Part shown: piece by piece, positions 35,063 to 42,859 of the stretch
Layout: each line of letters starts with the position of its first letter
Numbering within the stretch: the first letter of the stretch is position 1
Assembly (NCBI RefSeq): GCF_026967805.1
Contig: NZ_JAPVBG010000003.1
Coordinates: forward strand, 744,001-808,000
Length of the DNA stretch: 64,000 bases
Reading direction: 5' to 3'
Origin: Blastococcus sp. VKM Ac-2987
GTDB lineage: Bacteria > Actinomycetota > Actinomycetes > Mycobacteriales > Geodermatophilaceae
Notes under the pieces: generated by a model
What the model was told of the DNA's origin: nothing
The model's input: the letters and a program-made list of their open reading frames with translations, nothing else
Database searches by the model: none
Made by a program: the position numbers and the translations under genes

Positions 35063-35113
35063 CCGAGGTGAACGGCTCGCCGGCGAGGGGGCGGGAGCCT
35101 GACGCCGCAGCGG

Positions 35114-35127
35114 GAGGCCAAGGTCCC
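35114..35127 (-). promoter_or_regulatory. DosR-box-like site upstream of the universal stress gene
   Basis: The minus strand reads GGGACCTTGGCCTC, 96 bp upstream of the ATG at 35224. The GGGACCTTGG core matches the site at 8766. Confidence 0.5.
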
Positions 35128-35223
35128 TCATCGCCGAGCCGTTCGCCCGATCCCCGCGTCCGGGGGAGGAGGAAAGGTCGGTCGGGAGGCCCTGCGCCGG
35201 CGGGGCGGAGCCGAGGAGGACCC

Positions 35224-36237
35224 ATGGACGTCCCGAGCTGCCAGCCCGCTGCCGACCGTCCCGCACCCGTCGGCGTGACCGGGCGCGTGGTCGTAGGCGT
35301 CGACGGTTCGCCGGGCAGCCGTGAGGCCCTCGTGCAGGCCCTCGCCCAGGCTGCCCGGCGCGGGACGGTGGTCGAGGTCGTGGCGACCTATCCGCTCCCG
35401 TTGCCGTGGTTCGGGGGCGCGCCGATGCTCTCCCACCCCGAGGCCCTGCACGACGTGACCGAGAGCCGGGCACGGGCGTTCCTCGACGAGGTCCGGCACA
35501 GCCCCGCGGTGTCGCGGCTCCCCGGCGTGGACGGGGTCACGACCCGGCTGTACGTCTCCGAGGGGCCGGCCGGAGCAGTGCTGATCGAGCGCTCCCGGCA
35601 CGCCGGGCTGCTGGTCGTGGGGAGTCATGGACGGCGGGCCGCGCGCGACGCCCTGCTCGGGTCGGTCGCACTGCACTGCGTGACCGGCGCCGCCTGTCCG
35701 GTGCTCGTCGTGCACCCCGAACCCCCCGCGCCCGCCTCGCCATCCGTCGTGGTCGTCGGGATCGACGGGTCCGCGTGCTCCCGAACCGCGCTCCGGGCCG
35801 CGGTCGCGGAGGCCGACCGGCTCGGGGCCGAGGTCGAGGTGGTCGCCGCCTTCGGGAGCGACGGTCGCTGGACCGACCTGGACCAGGCCTCCGCATCAGC
35901 ATTCGAGGGCATCCGCGCCGACGTCGCACGAGGGGCCGCACGGATGGTCGACGACGTGCTCGGCTCGCTGCCCGAGGGCACGGGCCGGCCGGCCGTCCGC
36001 ATCCTGACCGTCGAGGGCGCGCCCGCCGACGTCCTGGCCGCCCGGGCGGCGCGAGCGGTGCTGCTCGTGCTGGGTAGCCGGGGGAGGGGTGGCGTGTGGG
36101 GACTGCTGCTGGGATCGGTCGCCCTCCGGTGCCTGTCGACGGTGCGCTGCCCCGTCCTGGTCGTGCACGGGCGCCGGGACGAGGAGATCGCGGTCGGTCG
36201 GGCGGCGTCGTCGGAGGCCGTCACGGCGGCGCCGTGA
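35224..36237 (+). CDS. Tandem universal stress protein
   Basis: The 337-residue protein has two Usp domains (about 18-165 and 175-325). Each begins with a VVVGVDGS or VVVGIDGS strand-loop and ends with the ATP-binding pattern: GSHGRRAARDALLGSVA and GSRGRGGVWGLLLGSVA, both followed by CPVLVVH. Two-domain ATP-binding Usps are the commonest DosR-regulon products in mycobacteria (Rv2005c, Rv2623) and in Streptomyces. The ATG lies just after CCGAGGAGGACCC. They slow growth or sense ATP under stress in the studied cases; this one is inferred to be alike. Confidence 0.95.
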   Translation: MDVPSCQPAADRPAPVGVTGRVVVGVDGSPGSREALVQALAQAARRGTVVEVVATYPLPLPWFGGAPMLSHPEALHDVTESRARAFLDEVRHSPAVSRLPGVDGVTTRLYVSEGPAGAVLIERSRHAGLLVVGSHGRRAARDALLGSVALHCVTGAACPVLVVHPEPPAPASPSVVVVGIDGSACSRTALRAAVAEADRLGAEVEVVAAFGSDGRWTDLDQASASAFEGIRADVARGAARMVDDVLGSLPEGTGRPAVRILTVEGAPADVLAARAARAVLLVLGSRGRGGVWGLLLGSVALRCLSTVRCPVLVVHGRRDEEIAVGRAASSEAVTAAP

Positions 36238-36353
36238 CCGGGACCTCCCCCGGCCACGTGATCGGCTCGGGAGCCGCCGCCGGGGGCCGGGCCGGGCTCG
36301 TGCCCCCCCACCCGGCGGTCCTGACCGCCGTGGGCGGACGGACCCCAGGACGC

Positions 36354-36367
36354 GGGACGTCCGACCC
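36354..36367 (+). promoter_or_regulatory. DosR-box-like site upstream of the DUF998 gene
   Basis: GGGACGTCCGACCC lies 73 bp upstream of the ATG at 36441 and differs in one base from the site at 8810. Confidence 0.5.
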
Positions 36368-36440
36368 TGCGCCCGGTCGGACCGGGGGGGTCACGGTGGA
36401 TCCGGGCACAGAGCCCACCACTGTTCGAGGAGCCGGTGCC

Positions 36441-37106
36441 ATGACCGCCACCCGCAATCATCCCGGGCCGGCCGTCGGTGTGCCGGTGCGGTTCAGCGAC
36501 CGCCGCGCGGCAGGCCTGCTCCTGCTCGTCGCCGGGTCGGCGGTCGTGCTCGGCATCATGACCGCCGAGGCCCTGTACCCGGCGGCCTACGACGTCCACC
36601 GGAACACCGTGAGCGATCTGGCGGCCATGCGCCCCGGGGACGTCGTGCGCCAACCCTCGGCCGCGATCTTCAACACCACGATGATCGCCTCCGGAGCGCT
36701 CATCGCGATCGCCGCGGTCATGCTGCACCGATCGCGCGCGGGCGTCCTCGCGACCGTTCCCGTGCTCGGCCTGGGCGTGGGGATGGTCGGCGTCGGGGTC
36801 TTCCCCGGGAACACCGTGATGGCCGTTCACCAGCTGGTCTCGATCGCGACCTTCCTGTGCGGCGGCGTCGCGGCGATCGTCACCGCCCGGCTGTCGGCCC
36901 GGGTGCTGCGCCCGGTGCACGCGGTCCTCGGGGGCGTCGCCCTCGCCTTCCTGCTCGGCTACACGTTCCTCGGCGACCTGGCGGTCTTCGACCGGCTCGG
37001 CGAGGGCGGCGTGGAGCGCTGGGTCGTCTACCCCGTCGTCCTGTGGATCGTCGTGCTCGGTGCCGGGCTGGCCACGGCACGCCCCGACGACACCTCGACG
37101 GGGTGA
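36441..37106 (+). CDS. DUF998 family membrane protein
   Basis: The 221-residue protein starts at an ATG after CGAGGAGCCGGTGCC. It has about six membrane helices and the DUF998 features YDVHRNTVSDLAAM in the first loop, FNTTMIASG, and VGVFPGNT. The family is a group of multi-pass membrane proteins with no established activity. It is preceded by a DosR-box-like site and followed by a 10-bp stem-loop. Confidence 0.8.
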   Translation: MTATRNHPGPAVGVPVRFSDRRAAGLLLLVAGSAVVLGIMTAEALYPAAYDVHRNTVSDLAAMRPGDVVRQPSAAIFNTTMIASGALIAIAAVMLHRSRAGVLATVPVLGLGVGMVGVGVFPGNTVMAVHQLVSIATFLCGGVAAIVTARLSARVLRPVHAVLGGVALAFLLGYTFLGDLAVFDRLGEGGVERWVVYPVVLWIVVLGAGLATARPDDTSTG

Positions 37107-37132
37107 TCGGGCCCGGCACGCACTGGCACGTC

Positions 37133-37156
37133 GCCGGTGGCCGCCCGGCCACCGGC
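37133..37156. terminator. Stem-loop after the DUF998 gene
   Basis: A perfect 10-bp stem, GCCGGTGGCC and GGCCACCGGC, with a GCCC loop lies 26 bp after the stop codon. Confidence 0.6.
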
Positions 37157-37193
37157 CAGCGTCCCGGGCGGAGCGGCCGTGGTCCGGTCCGTC

Positions 37194-37207
37194 GGGACTT
37201 CCGGAAG
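37194..37207 (+). promoter_or_regulatory. DosR-like half-site near the DUF4234 start
   Basis: GGGACTTCCGGAAG has the left half-site of the box but AAG in place of CCC, and is only 11 bp from the ATG at 37219, overlapping the ribosome-site region. It may be chance. Confidence 0.2.
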
Positions 37208-37218
37208 AGGAGAACGAC

Positions 37219-37743
37219 ATGACGACACCGCAGACCCCGCCCCCTCCGCGGCAGCACGGTCAGGTGGATCCCGACCTCGCGTCCGACCGGCCGGGCGGCG
37301 CCCCGCAGCAGACCCCCTACGCGCAGATGCCGGGCCTGCCGGACTACGCCCTGTTCCCGCAGCCGACTGGTCAGCCCGGCCGCATGCGACCGACGGGCAC
37401 GACCATCCTGCTGGTGTTCGTCACCCTGGGCATCTGGGCGTTCGTGTACTACTACCAGGTCCACGACGAGATGCGCCGGCACAGCGGGCAGGGCCTCGGC
37501 GGCGTGCTCGCCCTCGTCATCAGCATCGTCTTCGGCGTCGTCTCGCCGTTCCTGCTGAGCAACGAGGTGGGCCAGCTCTACGACCGGCGTGGGCAGCAGA
37601 GCCCGGTGAGCGCGCTGACCGGGCTGTGGTTCTTCCCCGGCCTGTTCATCCTGGTCGGCCCGTTCATCTGGTTCATCAGGACCAACAACGCGCTCAACGA
37701 GTACTGGAGGGGCCTGGGTGTCACCGAGACGACTCTCGTGTGA
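37219..37743 (+). CDS. DUF4234 family membrane protein
   Basis: The 174-residue protein has a Pro/Gln-rich cytoplasmic N-terminus, then RPTGTTILLVFVTLGIWAF and YYYQVHDEMRRHSGQGLGG, the DUF4234 signature, and further hydrophobic segments around residues 93-115 and 137-155. The ATG follows GAAGAGGAGAACGAC. The family is widespread in Actinobacteria and of unknown function. It ends with a polar tail. Confidence 0.8.
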   Translation: MTTPQTPPPPRQHGQVDPDLASDRPGGAPQQTPYAQMPGLPDYALFPQPTGQPGRMRPTGTTILLVFVTLGIWAFVYYYQVHDEMRRHSGQGLGGVLALVISIVFGVVSPFLLSNEVGQLYDRRGQQSPVSALTGLWFFPGLFILVGPFIWFIRTNNALNEYWRGLGVTETTLV

Positions 37744-37938
37744 GGCGGTCCGACCGGGGTCCGGACGCCCCTGACGGCGGCAGCGGCCCGTGATGTCACC
37801 TGACGCCACCCTGGTCGGCGCACCGGCCTGGCTCGACCCGCCCACCTCCGACGTCGCCGCCGCCGCCGACTTCTCCGCCCGAGCCACGGCCCCGGGAGCC
37901 GCGCCGGTCGCCCGCGGCCGACCGGCCCGGTCCGGCCA

Positions 37939-37952
37939 GGGACCCTCGGCCC
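37939..37952 (+). promoter_or_regulatory. DosR-box-like site upstream of the patatin gene
   Basis: GGGACCCTCGGCCC matches the consensus at 13 of 14 positions, 84 bp upstream of the GTG at 38037. Confidence 0.5.
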
Positions 37953-38036
37953 GCAGCGGCGGCCGTTGTCCTCCGGATCTCCCGTCGGGCGTAGGTCACC
38001 CTGGTGGTGCGGGCACGACAGGAGGAGGTGGGCGAC

Positions 38037-39089
38037 GTGGTCCGACCTCTCGGGGAGCACTCCGGAGCTACGGCTGCCCGGCCGGCCGAATCCCCCGGGC
38101 GACGCGGCCTGGTGATAGGGGCCGGCGCGGCCCTCGGCGGCGCCTGGGCGCTCGGTGCGCTCCTGGCCCTCCACGAGGTCGAGGGATTCGATCCCGCCGG
38201 GGTCGACGTCGTGGTGGGGACCTCCGCGGGGTCGGTGCTCGCCGCACTGGTCGGCTGCGGCGTGCCGCTGCAGCAGATGGTGCAGCGGCTCTCCGGCGGC
38301 AGACTCGAGGTCGAGGGCACCGAGCCGGTCAACTTCCTCGATGTCGACGACCACGTGCACCGGGTGGTCGGTGACCTGCCGTTCCCGATCCCGCTGCCCG
38401 GCAACCTGGCCCTGGCCGCCCGGAGTCTGGGATGCCCCGGCCGGTACACGCTCATGACGGCCGCGGCCGCCCTCGCCCCGCGCGGGCGCGGCAGCCTTGC
38501 GCCGGTCGGGGAGCTGGTGGCGGAGTTCCAGGCCGGCGGGAGCTGGCCGGAGCATCCGCGCACGTGGGTGGTGGCCATGGACTTCGACTCGGGCCGACGC
38601 GTCGTCTTCGGACGGCCGGGAACCCCCTCGACGCCCCTACCGGACGCGGTCATGGCCTCCTGCGCGGCCCCCGGCTACTTCCCCCCGGTGCCGGTCGGGG
38701 GGCGGCGCTACGTCGACGGCGGCGGGGTGTCGGTCACCAATGCCGACGTGCTGGTCCGCGACCGCCTCGACGAGGTGGTGGTGCTCGCGCCCATGGCGCT
38801 CGCCGGTCACGACCCACGCCGCGGCGCGCGGGCACGGCTCGAGGGCACGCTGCGGGGCTACGCCACCCGGCGTCTCGAGAAGGAGGTCGGCCGGCTGACC
38901 GACGCCGGCAGCCGGGTCCGGGTGTTCGCCCCGACGGCGGAGGACCTCGCCGTCATCGGGCCCGACGTCATGGACGCCACCCGTCGCTCAGCGGTGTTCG
39001 CGACGGCCTGCCGCACCACGGCAGCGGTGCTGTCCACCGGCTCGGGTGGAGCGGGTGCCCGGGACCGTAGCCGCCCCGTCGCCTCGTGA
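38037..39089 (+). CDS. Patatin-like phospholipase
   Basis: The 350-residue protein has the patatin oxyanion stretch (GAGAALGGAWALGAL), the nucleophile elbow GTSAGSVLAAL (Ser about 65) and the catalytic Asp in YVDGGGVSVTNAD. This Ser-Asp dyad hydrolyses phospholipid acyl esters. I chose the GTG at 38037 because AGGAGGAGG precedes it; the GTG at 38004 is a weaker alternative. No signal peptide is seen. A DosR-box-like site 84 bp upstream and the nearby triacylglycerol synthase suggest lipid turnover under stress. Confidence 0.88.
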   Translation: MVRPLGEHSGATAARPAESPGRRGLVIGAGAALGGAWALGALLALHEVEGFDPAGVDVVVGTSAGSVLAALVGCGVPLQQMVQRLSGGRLEVEGTEPVNFLDVDDHVHRVVGDLPFPIPLPGNLALAARSLGCPGRYTLMTAAAALAPRGRGSLAPVGELVAEFQAGGSWPEHPRTWVVAMDFDSGRRVVFGRPGTPSTPLPDAVMASCAAPGYFPPVPVGGRRYVDGGGVSVTNADVLVRDRLDEVVVLAPMALAGHDPRRGARARLEGTLRGYATRRLEKEVGRLTDAGSRVRVFAPTAEDLAVIGPDVMDATRRSAVFATACRTTAAVLSTGSGGAGARDRSRPVAS

Positions 39090-39126
39090 GCTGGTGCCGG
39101 CGGCAGGGAAGCCGGGCCGGCTCCGG

Positions 39127-39843
39127 TCAGCCGTCGGTCGGGGTGGGCTCCTGCGGAGTGGATCCCACCGTCCGCAGCGGGGCGAAGCTCGTCGTCGGCC
39201 GGGCGGTGGCGCCGTGCTCGGCGTGCCGCTTCATCGACACCAGCGCGCCACGCAGCATCAGGCGGACGAACGGGCGCAGGACGAGCCAGTAGGTGGCGAA
39301 CCGGCGACGGGCGGGAGCATCGGTGCAGACGCTGCGGCTCTCGTAGGTCAGCAGGGTCCGGCCCTCGCCGTGCGGGTGCAGCGCCAGACCGGCCAGCGTC
39401 TTGGCGTAGCCGGGGCGGTCGAACGACACGAACTCCTCCGGAGAGACCGGCACGATGCCGTAGTCCCGGTGCCAGAACTGGCCGACCAGGCCCGCGAGCA
39501 GTTCGACTCCAGGCTCGTCACGGAGCACCACCCACCCCGAGTTCCCGCGGGCCGCATCTCGCATGCGGAACGCGGGGCGGCCCGGCTCGGTGTCGTCCGG
39601 CGGTTCCTCGGTGGGATGCGCTCCCGCGCGCAGGCGGTTCGGCAGGTCCCGCACGGTGACCATCAGGTGGGTCATCCGGTTGTCCATGAGGTCGGCGTCC
39701 AGCACGGCCCGGTAGGTCTCGCCGGCGTCTGCGTTGACGACGATGTGCTGCACGACGTTGGCGTCGAACCACGGCATCACCTCGTCGATGAGCAGGCGCG
39801 GGGAGGTGGGGACCGGCGAGGGCTGATCCTGGATCCTGGTCAT
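39127..39843 (-). CDS. SRPBCC-like hypothetical protein
   Basis: The 238-residue protein begins at the ATG at 39843; a GTG at 39885 is an alternative. LIDEVMPWFDANVVQHIVVNADAGETYRAVLDAD and LLTYESRSVCTDAPARRRFATYWLVLRPFVRLM fit the SRPBCC (START-like) fold, the latter segment being typical of a large actinobacterial group annotated as polyketide cyclase-like. No ligand is known. A DosR-box-like palindrome lies 57 bp upstream. It converges on the patatin gene with a 37-bp gap. Confidence 0.65.
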   Translation of the reverse strand: MTRIQDQPSPVPTSPRLLIDEVMPWFDANVVQHIVVNADAGETYRAVLDADLMDNRMTHLMVTVRDLPNRLRAGAHPTEEPPDDTEPGRPAFRMRDAARGNSGWVVLRDEPGVELLAGLVGQFWHRDYGIVPVSPEEFVSFDRPGYAKTLAGLALHPHGEGRTLLTYESRSVCTDAPARRRFATYWLVLRPFVRLMLRGALVSMKRHAEHGATARPTTSFAPLRTVGSTPQEPTPTDG

Positions 39844-40154
39844 GCCTGCCAGCGAATCGTTGCGGCTGCCCGCCGGACAGGGCACAGCGACCCGCTCGCC
39901 GGGCCGCAGGTCCCTGCTCCGCCTCCTCGTGGAGCAGGCCGCGTCCTGCGCGGGGGCGTCGCCGGGCAGGTGCCGATCCGATCGGCGTCCTCACCGGACC
40001 CGTGACCGGCCATCCGGGCGCGGGAGATGCACGGCGCCGGCTGCCCTCTTCCCCGCTCCCACCCGCCGCGGATGTGTGCCCGGTCCCGCTCGGCTGCATC
40101 CGCCGCGCCGCCGCTGGGCGAAAGGCACACGTCCAGCACCTGAGCGGAGGCGAT
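39844..40154. other. Divergent intergenic region before the rhodopsin gene
   Basis: This 311-bp stretch has no convincing gene; an open frame extending the rhodopsin upstream to 40002 is Arg/Pro-rich and looks like a shadow. It contains the DosR-box-like site at 39901-39914 and a 15-bp palindrome GCCGATC-C-GATCGGC at 39972-39986, 168 bp upstream of the rhodopsin GTG. No clear -10/-35 pair was recognised for the rhodopsin. Confidence 0.5.
39901..39914 (-). promoter_or_regulatory. DosR-box-like site upstream of the SRPBCC gene
   Basis: The minus strand reads GGGACCTGCGGCCC, 13 of 14 matches to the consensus, 57 bp upstream of the ATG at 39843. It is the last such site found in the window. Confidence 0.5.
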
Positions 40155-40994
40155 GTGAACGTCGAGAACACCTTCACCTACGACTTCTTCCAGTACACGA
40201 TCGTGTCGCACGTCTTCACCCTCGGCTATGCCGCCATGGCGGCCGGCCTGGTCTACTTCATCCTGACCAGCAAGAACTCCCTGCCGCGCTACCAGCTGTC
40301 CTCGACGCTGTCGGCGGTCGTGATGCTGTCGGCGTTCCTGGAGCTGCTGGTCATCTCGTTGCGCTGGGACGGTGCCTTCACCTGGGACGGCGAGGCGTTC
40401 AGCTCGACGGGCGCGTTGTTCTCCAACGGCTACCGGTACATGAACTGGACGATCGACGTGCCGGTGCTGCTCACCCAGCTGCTCATCGTCCTGGGGATCA
40501 CCGGCGCCGCGTTCCGCCGCGGCTGGATCACCTTCACCGTCGCCGGGCTGGCGATGATCTACACCGGCTACGCCGGCCAGTTCTACGAGGTCGAGCGCAG
40601 CGCCCCGTTCTGGGTCTGGGGCTCGATCAGCACCGTCTTCTTCCTGGTCATCCTCTGGCTGGTGCGGCGCACCGTCTACGGCAACGTCGGGCGTCTGCCC
40701 GAGGAGGTCCGCCCGCTGGTCAAGGCGGTGTGGTGGCTGCTGCTCGTCTCCTGGATGCTCTACCCCGGCGCCTACCTCATGCCGGCGCTGTGGGACTCCG
40801 CCGACGGCGTGGTCGCCCGGCAGATCACCTACACCGTCGCCGACATCACCTCCAAGGTCGTCTACGGCATCCTGCTGGCCGTCATCGCCCGCAAGGTGAG
40901 CAAGCACGAGGGCCACGACGAGGCGGTCGCGGCCGACGTCACCATGCCCCGCGGTGGCATCACCGAGGTGGCTCCGCCCGGCCGGACCACCTGA
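40155..40994 (+). CDS. Microbial rhodopsin with NDQ motif, probable light-driven sodium pump
   Basis: The 279-residue protein has seven membrane helices. Helix C reads RYMNWTIDVPVLLTQ, placing Asn97, Asp101 and Gln108 at the positions of Asp85, Thr89 and Asp96 of bacteriorhodopsin. This NDQ set defines sodium-pumping rhodopsins such as KR2 (Asn112, Asp116, Gln123), with identical spacing. Helix G has ADITSKVVYG with the retinal Schiff-base Lys234 and Asp230. Length equals that of KR2. GGAGG precedes the GTG start; the ATG two bases earlier is followed at once by a stop. The gene for retinal formation follows by 15 bp. It should export Na+ (or H+ when Na+ is low) in light. Confidence 0.9.
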   Translation: MNVENTFTYDFFQYTIVSHVFTLGYAAMAAGLVYFILTSKNSLPRYQLSSTLSAVVMLSAFLELLVISLRWDGAFTWDGEAFSSTGALFSNGYRYMNWTIDVPVLLTQLLIVLGITGAAFRRGWITFTVAGLAMIYTGYAGQFYEVERSAPFWVWGSISTVFFLVILWLVRRTVYGNVGRLPEEVRPLVKAVWWLLLVSWMLYPGAYLMPALWDSADGVVARQITYTVADITSKVVYGILLAVIARKVSKHEGHDEAVAADVTMPRGGITEVAPPGRTT

Positions 40995-41009
40995 CCTCGC
41001 GCAGGCGTC

Positions 41010-42008
41010 GTGACGGCACACGCAGCACCGCGGGTGACCGCGCTGACGACCCGGCTGTCGGTCGGGGTCGTCGGCGCGGTCGCCGGAACGGCCGTGCTGC
41101 TGCCCGCGCAGGTGTCGGCGTGGGCGCTGGGCATCCTGGCCGCCGGGGTGCTGGTCGGCCTGCCGCACGGCGCGGTCGACCACCTGGTCCCGGACTGGAC
41201 CGCCGGGCGGCCGGGGACGGTGCTCCGCCCGGGGGTGCTGGCCGGGTACACCGCCACCGCCCTCCTGGCGCTGGGTGCTCTCATGGCGGCGCCGGCGGTC
41301 AGCCTGCTCCTGCTGCTCGCCGTCTCCGCGGTGCACTTCGGCCTGGGCGAGGTCGCGTTCGACGCCGAGCGGTCGGGGCGGCCACGGCGGCCCGGCGCGC
41401 GGGACCTCCCGGCGGTGGTCGGCCTGGGCGGGCTGCCCGTCGCGGTGCCGCTCGCCCGGTGGCCGGAGGAGTCCGACCGGGTGCTGGCGGCACTCTCCCC
41501 GGAGCTGCCGGTGCTGCTGACCCCCGGCGTCCGGCAGGCGCTGGTCGCAGTCGTCGGCGGGGCGTTGCTCGTCCTCGTGCTCGGCGCGCTGACCTCCGGC
41601 CGGACCGGGTGGGCGGCCGAGGCCGGCCTGCTGGCCGCGCTCTTCGTCCTGGTACCGCCGGCTGCCGCCTTCGGCGCCTACTTCGGTGGCTGGCACGCCG
41701 TCCGCCACATCGGCCGGCTGCTCGCGCTCGACCCCCGCAACGGCGCGGACCTGGCGGCCGGCCGGCTGGCTGCCCCGCTGCTCCGCTACGCGGCCGCGGC
41801 CTGGGCGCCGACGGGCGTGGCTCTCGCCGGCATCGCGCTCCTGGTCCTCGCCGCGCAGCGACCCGACTGGACGGCCGGCGCGCTCGCCGTCCTCCTGGGA
41901 CTCACCGTGCCGCACATGGCCGTGGTCGCGCTGCAGGACCGGCGCGCGGGCGGGCCGGCCGCGCCGCGGGCCGTCATCCGCCCCGCCGGGCCACCATCCG
42001 GTCGGTGA
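41010..42008 (+). CDS. blh: Brp/Blh-family beta-carotene 15,15'-dioxygenase
   Basis: The 332-residue integral membrane protein has the family's His-containing motifs: GLPHGAVDH near residue 50, AVHFGLGE near 110, FGGWHAVRHIGRL near 230 and TVPHMAVV near 300. These bind the iron that cleaves beta-carotene into two retinal molecules. It is 15 bp downstream of the rhodopsin gene and clearly in the same operon, giving the opsin its chromophore. No carotenoid biosynthesis genes are within the window, so beta-carotene must come from elsewhere in the genome. Its 3' end overlaps the convergent SDR gene by 35 bp. Confidence 0.9.
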   Translation: MTAHAAPRVTALTTRLSVGVVGAVAGTAVLLPAQVSAWALGILAAGVLVGLPHGAVDHLVPDWTAGRPGTVLRPGVLAGYTATALLALGALMAAPAVSLLLLLAVSAVHFGLGEVAFDAERSGRPRRPGARDLPAVVGLGGLPVAVPLARWPEESDRVLAALSPELPVLLTPGVRQALVAVVGGALLVLVLGALTSGRTGWAAEAGLLAALFVLVPPAAAFGAYFGGWHAVRHIGRLLALDPRNGADLAAGRLAAPLLRYAAAAWAPTGVALAGIALLVLAAQRPDWTAGALAVLLGLTVPHMAVVALQDRRAGGPAAPRAVIRPAGPPSGR

Positions 42009-42819
42009 TCCGCTGGATGCGGTGCGCCTGCCGCGACAGGGTCATGTCGAGGAGGCGGTCGACGGGCGGGACCTCGCCGAGCCGCGCCAGCCCCATCCAC
42101 CGGGGCACCGCCACCGTGCGGGACCAGTACGAGCCGAGGCTGCGCGCCACCTGGTCGGCCACCCGCTCGGGCCGGATGCCGGGGGAGAGCCGCCCCTCGG
42201 CGTCCTCGTCGGAGACCGGGGCCGCACCCCGGCCACGGACCAGCCACTCGGTCGACACCGGCCCCGGGGTGATCGAGTGCACCCGGACGCCGCGGGACGT
42301 GACCTCCCGCCGCAGCCCCTTGACGAAGCCGTGCGCGCCGGCCTTGGTCGCCGAGTAGACGGTCAGCGGCGGTACCTGCGCCAGCGCGGCGGAGGAGGCG
42401 GTGACGAGGATGTCGGCGCGTCCCCGCTCGGCCGCGGCCGCCAGCAGGTGCGGCAGGGCGAGGCGCGCGAGGTCGACGACGCCGGTCAGGTTGGTGGCGA
42501 TCATCGCCTCGACGGCGTCCTGCGGCGTCTCCTCCACGAGCCCGGCGTAGCCGATCGCCGCGTTGAGGACGACCGCGTCCAGGCGCCCGTGCTCGGCGAC
42601 CACCCGGTCGACCAGCGCCACCCGGTCGGTCGGGGAGGAGACGTCCGCCGGCACGCCGGTCGCGCCGTCGATGCCGGCCAGCGCCTCGGACAGCCGCCCC
42701 TGGTCGCGGGCACAGGCCACGACGCGGGCGCCGTCGGCAGCCAGCCGGTGGACGACGGCGCGGCCGATGCCCGTGCTCCCGCCGGTGACGAGGACGACGC
42801 GATCCCGCAGGCTTGTCAT
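41974..42819 (-). CDS. Short-chain dehydrogenase/reductase
   Basis: The 281-residue enzyme has the NAD(P)-binding TGGSTGIGRA (about 12-20), an NAAIG motif, the catalytic Ser in VTASSAAL and YSATKAG. It is a classical SDR with a C-terminal extension of about 50 residues. The ATG at 42819 is preferred over an upstream frame. A 13-bp perfect inverted repeat lies between its start and that of the divergent methyltransferase. The 3' end overlaps blh. Its substrate is unknown; a link to retinal reduction is possible from position but is not supported by motif. Confidence 0.88.
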   Translation of the reverse strand: MTSLRDRVVLVTGGSTGIGRAVVHRLAADGARVVACARDQGRLSEALAGIDGATGVPADVSSPTDRVALVDRVVAEHGRLDAVVLNAAIGYAGLVEETPQDAVEAMIATNLTGVVDLARLALPHLLAAAAERGRADILVTASSAALAQVPPLTVYSATKAGAHGFVKGLRREVTSRGVRVHSITPGPVSTEWLVRGRGAAPVSDEDAEGRLSPGIRPERVADQVARSLGSYWSRTVAVPRWMGLARLGEVPPVDRLLDMTLSRQAHRIQRITDRMVARRGG

Positions 42820-42821
42820 CG

Positions 42822-42857
42822 CGCGGTTGTGCCCCGGCCGCGGAGGGCACAACCGCG
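42822..42857. promoter_or_regulatory. Large inverted repeat between SDR and methyltransferase genes
   Basis: CGCGGTTGTGCCC and GGGCACAACCGCG form a perfect 13-bp inverted repeat with a 10-base spacer. It fills the 40-bp gap between two divergent start codons (42819 and 42860). In this position it is more likely an operator or autoregulatory site than a terminator, and would cover both ribosome-site regions. Confidence 0.6.
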
Positions 42858-42859
42858 AG

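Noticed and set aside
36238..36440. Open frames in the 203-bp gap after the universal stress gene
   Set aside because: Pro/Gly/Arg-rich, no start with ribosome site, and the gap contains a regulatory-type palindrome; treated as promoter DNA.
37194..37207. GGGACTTCCGGAAG as a full DosR box
   Set aside because: Only the left half-site fits, and it overlaps the ribosome-site region of the DUF4234 gene; kept as low-confidence half-site and not counted in the consensus.
40002..40154. An upstream start giving the rhodopsin a 51-residue N-terminal extension
   Set aside because: The extension is Pro/Arg-rich, has no ribosome site, and the shorter form matches the usual rhodopsin length and has GGAGG before the GTG.
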